Assembly: GCA_903828675.1 (NCBI GenBank)
Contig: CAIKND010000021.1
Location: 1 to 44,156 of the forward strand
Length of the DNA: 44,156 nt
Direction: 5' to 3'
Origin: an uncultured Acidobacteriaceae bacterium
Lineage (GTDB): Bacteria > Acidobacteriota > Terriglobia > Terriglobales > Acidobacteriaceae
The notes beneath the pieces were generated by a model. The model made no database searches. It was given only the letters and a program-made list of their open reading frames with translations, and was not told where the DNA came from. Both the position numbers and the translations under genes were made by a program. Shown one piece after another: positions 41,888-44,156 of this stretch; the first letter of the stretch is position 1, and every line of letters starts with the position of its first letter.

Positions 41888-44008
41888 ATGAATTTCAGAC
41901 TTAAAACTGCTGCCGCTGTAATGATGGCAGTCAGTCTCGTTGCTTCAAACGCCTACGCGGGCGACCCGGCCCCGGCGGCCAAAAAGCACGCAGCCACCAA
42001 AAAAACAAAGACGCCTCCGCCGCCCACGGTCGAGGAGCAGATCCAGGCCCTGCGCCAGGAACTTGTAGGCCAGATCAATAGTCTGAAGAGCAACCTTGCC
42101 GACAAGGATGCACAGTTGCAGAAAGCGCAGGAAGCTGCGGCTTCTGCCCAGGCGGCAGCAGACAAGGCACAAGCCGCGGCCTCAGCGCAGCAGCAGGCGG
42201 TCACCGACAACGCCAGCGCCGTCACTACCCTGCAGTCAACGGTTACCGATCTGAAGGCGAACACGGTCTCCATCGTGACTACAATGTCGGATGAAAATCA
42301 GGCCATCAAGAAGTCAGTCTCCAGCCCTGACACTCTCCACTACAAGGGCATCACCATCACCCCCGGCGGCTTCACGGCGGCTGAGTCCGTTTGGCGCAGC
42401 AAGGCCACCGGCGGCGACATCCCCACCGCTTTCAGTGCGCTTCCCTACGAGCACGCGGACGCCTATTCCCTTAGCGAATTCTTCGCCGATGGCCGCCAGT
42501 CGCGCCTCTCTTTGATGGCCGAAGGCAAAGTCAGCTGGGGCACTCTGCGCGGCTACTGGGAAGGTGATTGGTTGGGCACCGGCATCACGTCCAACAATAA
42601 CCAGTCCAACAGCTACGTTATGCGCCAGCGCGTGATTTGGGGACAGGCCGAGACCAAAAATCACTGGGCCTTCACTGGCGGCCAGATGTGGTCGTTGGCC
42701 ACTGAAGACAAGAAGGGCCTCTCCAATCTATCCGGCGACATCATGACGCCGCAGACCATTGACCCGAACTACGTTGTGGGCTTCGTGTGGACCCGCCAGT
42801 ACGGCTTCCGCGTTACCAAGACCTTCGCCAAGTCGGCCTTCGGCGTTGCGGTTGAGAATCCGCAGCTCCTCTACACTGCCTCGCTCGCCGGCAACACACC
42901 GTATGCCGTGCTGGGCAGCGCCGGCCAAAACGGCGGCAACTACAACGCGGCCATCAGCGGCTGCTCGCCTGCCACTTCAATCGTCAACTACACCAATCAG
43001 GTGCAGACCGACTCGGCCGGCAACACGGTTAATGTGGCGGTCCCGGTCTACAAAACGCTGAATGGTTGCTCGAACGTTGCCAACCTCTCCTTCAACCAGG
43101 CGCCCGACGTAATCGTGAAAGCGGCTTTCGATCCCGGTTGGGGCCACTACGAAATCCTCGGCATCGCCGGCTTTGCTCATGAAACCGTATACCCCGGCGA
43201 AACCACCAACAGCAATCTGTATGGCGGCCTGAAGGATATCGCGACCGGCCTTGCCGTAGCGCCTTCGCTCACCACGGCAGGTTCTTATTCCAGCAGCATC
43301 GTTCTCGGCGGAATCGGCGGCAGCTTCCGCGTGCCGGTCATCAAGGACAGAATCACCTTTGGCGCTAAAGGCCTCTATGGCCCAGGCATGGGCCGCTACG
43401 GCAACTCCACGCTGGCTGACGTGACGGCAGATGCGTCCGGCAACCTCGCTCCAATCCATAACACCAGCGCGCTGCTCACCCTTGAAGCCACTCCCACACC
43501 CCGGCTCGCTCTTTACCTCAACTATGGCGCGGATTATGCCGGCCGTACCGACTTCGCCAACGCCAATGCCACTACGCTGGGTGCGCCCAGTGCGCAATTC
43601 TGCGCGAGTATCAGCGGCGTAATCACCTGCAATGCGACCGCTACCGCGGCCCTGATTGCGGCAGGCGGCACCTGGGGCGGTCACTGGGGCACCCCCTCCG
43701 CAGCCGCACAAGGATATGGCTCGCGCGCTCTGGGCAACTCCGGCTGCAATACCAACTCCAACCCCGGCTACAACGGCGGAGCCTCCACGGGCTACGCTCC
43801 CGGCGGCTCCTGCGGCGCGCAAACGCGCGATGTGCAGGAAGTCACAGCCGGCTACTGGTATGACCTGTACAAGGGCGACCGCGGCCGCCTGCGCCAGAGC
43901 ATCCAGTACGGCTATGCGGTTCGCGAGGGCTGGTCAGGCGCTTCTGGTATCGGCGCCAAGGGTATCGACAACATGTTCTGGACCAGCTTCCGCTACTACT
44001 TGCCTTAA
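41888..44008 (+). CDS. Outer-membrane porin with N-terminal coiled coil
   Basis: About 706 residues. The signal peptide MNFRLKTAAAVMMAVSLVAS ends NAYAG. A Lys/Pro stretch is followed by a coiled coil (about 45-125; VEEQIQALRQELVGQINSL and many KAQEAAASAQ heptads) like that which trimerises DcaP- or S-layer-linked porins and can bind peptidoglycan. From about 145 on, alternating strands such as RLSLMAEGKVSWGTLRGYWE indicate a beta barrel ending FWTSFRYYLP. Substrates cannot be read. ATG 41888 is chosen, with ATG 41876 in frame as alternative; each has an AGAGG three bases upstream. A group II intron end follows 14 bases after the stop. Confidence 0.83.
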   Translation: MNFRLKTAAAVMMAVSLVASNAYAGDPAPAAKKHAATKKTKTPPPPTVEEQIQALRQELVGQINSLKSNLADKDAQLQKAQEAAASAQAAADKAQAAASAQQQAVTDNASAVTTLQSTVTDLKANTVSIVTTMSDENQAIKKSVSSPDTLHYKGITITPGGFTAAESVWRSKATGGDIPTAFSALPYEHADAYSLSEFFADGRQSRLSLMAEGKVSWGTLRGYWEGDWLGTGITSNNNQSNSYVMRQRVIWGQAETKNHWAFTGGQMWSLATEDKKGLSNLSGDIMTPQTIDPNYVVGFVWTRQYGFRVTKTFAKSAFGVAVENPQLLYTASLAGNTPYAVLGSAGQNGGNYNAAISGCSPATSIVNYTNQVQTDSAGNTVNVAVPVYKTLNGCSNVANLSFNQAPDVIVKAAFDPGWGHYEILGIAGFAHETVYPGETTNSNLYGGLKDIATGLAVAPSLTTAGSYSSSIVLGGIGGSFRVPVIKDRITFGAKGLYGPGMGRYGNSTLADVTADASGNLAPIHNTSALLTLEATPTPRLALYLNYGADYAGRTDFANANATTLGAPSAQFCASISGVITCNATATAALIAAGGTWGGHWGTPSAAAQGYGSRALGNSGCNTNSNPGYNGGASTGYAPGGSCGAQTRDVQEVTAGYWYDLYKGDRGRLRQSIQYGYAVREGWSGASGIGAKGIDNMFWTSFRYYLP

Positions 44009-44021
44009 ACCATGGTCCGCA

Positions 44022-44156
44022 ATCGGCATAGGGGGGAGAGTTTCCTCTCCTCCCCTGCCACACCACCGGACAAGCGGGACCGCATCCGGCGGTTCGAAAA
44101 GTTGAGGCTAGCAGAGTCGAGGGATACCCAAACCATCGGCCCATCTGATGTCCAGC
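44022..44156 (-). mobile_element. 3' end of a group II intron (domains V and VI), partial
   Basis: Read on the minus strand, GAACCGCCGGATGCGG at 44095-44080 opens a hairpin closing with CTTGTCCGGTGGTG near 44061. The arms ACCGCCGGA and TCCGGTGGT pair, with an upper GCGG stem, matching the roughly 34-base domain V, with CGC in the triad position as in class IIC introns. Then comes GGGGAGGAGAG-GAAA-CTCTCCCCCC, a domain VI-like stem, and TATGCCGAT as a possible 3' splice end near 44022. The intron reads toward the porin 3' end. Its body and any reverse transcriptase lie beyond the window, and a short minus-strand frame over it is not a gene. Confidence 0.55.

Noticed and set aside
43842..44144. 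100-codon minus-strand frame at the right edge
   Set aside because: It is the translation of intron domain V/VI sequence, often mis-called as a gene.
1..44156. tRNA, rRNA, prophage or known defence genes
   Set aside because: I looked for cloverleaf ends, conserved rRNA words, integrases and defence motifs and found none that hold up.

Overview
The window looks like chromosomal DNA from a GC-rich Gram-negative bacterium, most likely an Acidobacteriota (Terriglobia-like) genome. The evidence is a porin, Tat and SPOR proteins, an Mpl/LdcA/DapF murein cluster, large PIG-L and TPR proteins, lipoproteins with Ig-like and beta-propeller domains, and very many short palindromic repeats between genes. 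The taxonomic call is inference from gene style only; no rRNA or tRNA gene was seen.

Layout. 1-4.1 kb: a YjbQ-family gene facing away from a tightly overlapped trio (TPR protein, endonuclease III-like glycosylase, DUF3467 protein), then a GT-C membrane glycosyltransferase. 4.6-9.9 kb: a secreted TPR protein, an nfeD-slipin pair set between related repeat blocks, and a SPOR-domain protein. 9.9-13.2 kb (minus strand): two plsC-like acyltransferase paralogues and a carboxylesterase. 13.3-16.5 kb (minus): dapF-ldcA-mpl, a compact unit for diaminopimelate and murein-peptide recycling. 16.7-23.0 kb (minus): a second membrane glycosyltransferase, a PfkB sugar kinase, mtnP, an M28 peptidase and a tatA/B-tatC pair. 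23.4-28.4 kb (plus): nadA, a DUF2203 gene, ahpC-ahpD, and a beta-propeller lipoprotein.

28.4-32.7 kb is the most accessory-looking part. It holds two orphan proteins, a 79-residue protein directly ahead of a cobalamin-binding-type radical SAM enzyme, a zinc-ribbon protein, and about 1 kb of AT-richer repeat-laden DNA. 32.7-41.5 kb: a lipoprotein with a trypsin-like triad and a duplicated C-terminal module, a DinB-like protein, GntP and APC transporters, and a large PIG-L deacetylase. 41.9-44.0 kb: a coiled-coil porin, followed at the right edge by what looks like the 3' end (domains V and VI) of a group II intron on the minus strand.

Intergenic space is unusually structured. At least three short-repeat families occur: hairpins beginning GTGCCCC and ending GGGTGGGA, hairpins with a GGTCTC/GAGACC core, and composite GGGCTTTAGCCCC elements. 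A two-copy leader-like element pairs a conserved box, which carries a Shine-Dalgarno and ATG, with a downstream C-tract able to form a G-quadruplex on the minus strand. The points I rate highest are this leader element, the small protein plus radical SAM pair, the intron end, and a DapF whose second catalytic cysteine is serine.
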